From positions 1-15,672 of the forward strand of contig JAJYVM010000036.1 in the NCBI GenBank assembly GCA_021792015.1: a stretch of DNA of 15,672 nt. Reading direction: 5' to 3'. The notes beneath the pieces are model-generated. The model saw only the letters and a program-made list of their open reading frames with translations. It had not been told where the DNA came from and made no database searches. The DNA comes from Bacillota bacterium (GTDB lineage Bacteria; Bacillota; Sulfobacillia; RBS10-35; JAJYVM01). The translations under genes and the position numbers were made by a program. Below, one piece after another: positions 14,889 through 15,672 of the stretch (position 1 is its first letter; each line of letters opens with the position of its first letter).

Positions 14889-15345
14889 ATGAAGCACTTC
14901 CGACCCTCTGAACATGAGCGGATGCCGCATTGGCCACCGTCGCTGCGCGAATCGACACGAGATGTACTTCATCAGCGACATCGTGGATCGCATGGACCTC
15001 AGCGCGGTTCTGGCCGCATACGAGGATCCGCGCGGCCGCCCGCGGTACAGCACCCGCGGATGATGGTGAAGATCCTCTTCCACCTATGCTCGCGGCGTGC
15101 GCAGCTCGCGCAAGACCGAGCGGATGCGGCGGGAAGACGTGCCGCTGCCGGTGCTCTCGGGCAGCCAACAGCCTCACTCCTGGACGATCGCCGCGACAGC
15201 AGAGCGTGGAGCCGGTCTTCGGGCAGATCAAGTGGAACCGCGGGTTGCACCAGTTGCTGCCACCCAGGCTGGCAACGGCGAAGGCGAGTTGGCGGTTCGA
15301 GTGTGCGGTGCACAGCGTCTTGAAGTCCTGGATGGCTGCATCGAG
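14889..15345 (+). pseudogene. Wrecked IS1182-type transposase (relic)
   Basis: The start MKHFRPSEHERM and PPSLRE (from ATG 14889) match the N-terminus of IS1182-family transposases (DUF772). The next piece, MYFISDIVDRMDLSAVLAAY, is in another frame, followed after a further shift by HPRMMVKILF and by RSSRKTERMRREDVPLPVLS. The sequence then jumps, near 15200, directly to VEPVFGQIKWNRGLHQLL, the conserved C-terminal end, losing the central catalytic part. At least two frameshifts and a large internal deletion make it non-functional. The ends of the element were not identified. Confidence 0.75.
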
Positions 15346-15514
15346 CCCGGCATGGCCCGCTCCCGGGGCCAGGCGCCGGCCTCACCCGATCGTCAGCCGG
15401 CACCGACGCCGGAATCCCGGACCTGACCCGCGCGTACACGGCCGTGCTGGTTAAAGTCGCAGCCGGTCCCTGACCGCACCCCGGCGGGATCGAGCGCAGG
15501 CAGCGCGAGTTGGT

Positions 15515-15537
15515 GCGGCCGCGCAGCGCGCGGCCGC
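15515..15537 (-). terminator. Hairpin after the minus-strand gene
   Basis: A perfect 10-bp stem (GCGGCCGCGC with GCGCGGCCGC) and three-base loop lie directly next to the stop codon of the minus-strand gene. There is no T-tract downstream on the minus strand, so its role as a terminator is tentative. Confidence 0.45.
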
Positions 15538-15672
15538 TCACAAATGGCCTCTGGCCGCGCCCACCAGAACCCTGTCGTGGGGAATCGTGTGGTAGTCCCA
15601 GTCAGCGTACAGCTCCACGGAGAAGCGAGACACCCGGTCGACCAAGTGCGCGGCGCGCAGCGGCTCAAGACG
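15538..15672 (-). CDS. C-terminal end of a minus-strand gene (partial, unknown)
   Basis: Reading the minus strand from the right edge gives 44 residues ending at a TGA (15538-15540), including LVDRVSRFSVELYADWDYH and TIPHDRVLVGAARGHL. The composition is that of a normal folded protein, unlike the arginine/proline-rich translations of the other frames, and a hairpin follows immediately. I do not recognise the family. The gene continues outside the window and runs towards the IS1182 relic. Confidence 0.5.
   Translation of the reverse strand, partial: RLEPLRAAHLVDRVSRFSVELYADWDYHTIPHDRVLVGAARGHL

Noticed and set aside
15346..15514. Plus-strand open frames after the transposase relic
   Set aside because: They are short and compositionally random; I see no gene or RNA there.

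Overview
This is a high-GC window (roughly 70% by eye). The genes are tightly packed, often start with GTG or TTG behind strong GGAGG-type ribosome binding sites, and frequently overlap by 1-4 bases. The IspH protein closely resembles the Bacillus form. These traits suggest a high-GC, Firmicutes-like or Chloroflexota-like bacterium (for example a Symbiobacterium/Thermaerobacter-type lineage), but the sequence alone does not settle the taxon.

Layout. (1) Bases 1-839 hold the tail of an upstream gene and about 750 bases without a credible gene. Within it lies a striking convergent array of 21-23 bp repeats (268-468) that looks like the ends of an insertion sequence. (2) Bases 840-4649 encode two permeases and a lipoprotein-type binding protein of a peptide/nickel-type (Dpp/Opp) ABC importer, closed by a strong hairpin; no ATPase gene is present. 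(3) Bases 4790-8015 encode two tandem, paralogous FabG-like short-chain dehydrogenases and a CocE/NonD-type serine hydrolase, all translationally coupled. This looks like a catabolic unit for an imported ester or amide. (4) Bases 8036-8842 hold a decayed GNAT acetyltransferase and a small secreted protein followed by a hairpin. (5) Bases 9140-14829 form a diterpenoid-type operon: a class II diterpene cyclase (DxDD), a membrane-anchored GGDEF + HD-GYP protein, an all-trans polyprenyl diphosphate synthase and IspH. (6) Bases 14889-15345 are a wrecked IS1182-type transposase, followed by the end of a minus-strand gene with its own hairpin.

The most interesting part is the terpene operon. IspH would supply IPP/DMAPP, the prenyl synthase would make a C20 (or longer) diphosphate, and the class II cyclase would cyclise it to a bicyclic diphosphate. 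The gene content resembles the Mycobacterium tuberculosis Rv3377c-Rv3383c locus (class II cyclase, lytB1, idsB). What is unusual is a cyclic-di-GMP turnover gene wedged between cyclase and prenyl synthase with 4-base-type overlaps on both sides, suggesting that diterpenoid production and c-di-GMP signalling are co-expressed. No class I terpene synthase or other enzyme acting on the cyclised diphosphate is visible in the window. Mobile-element relics flank the window on both sides.
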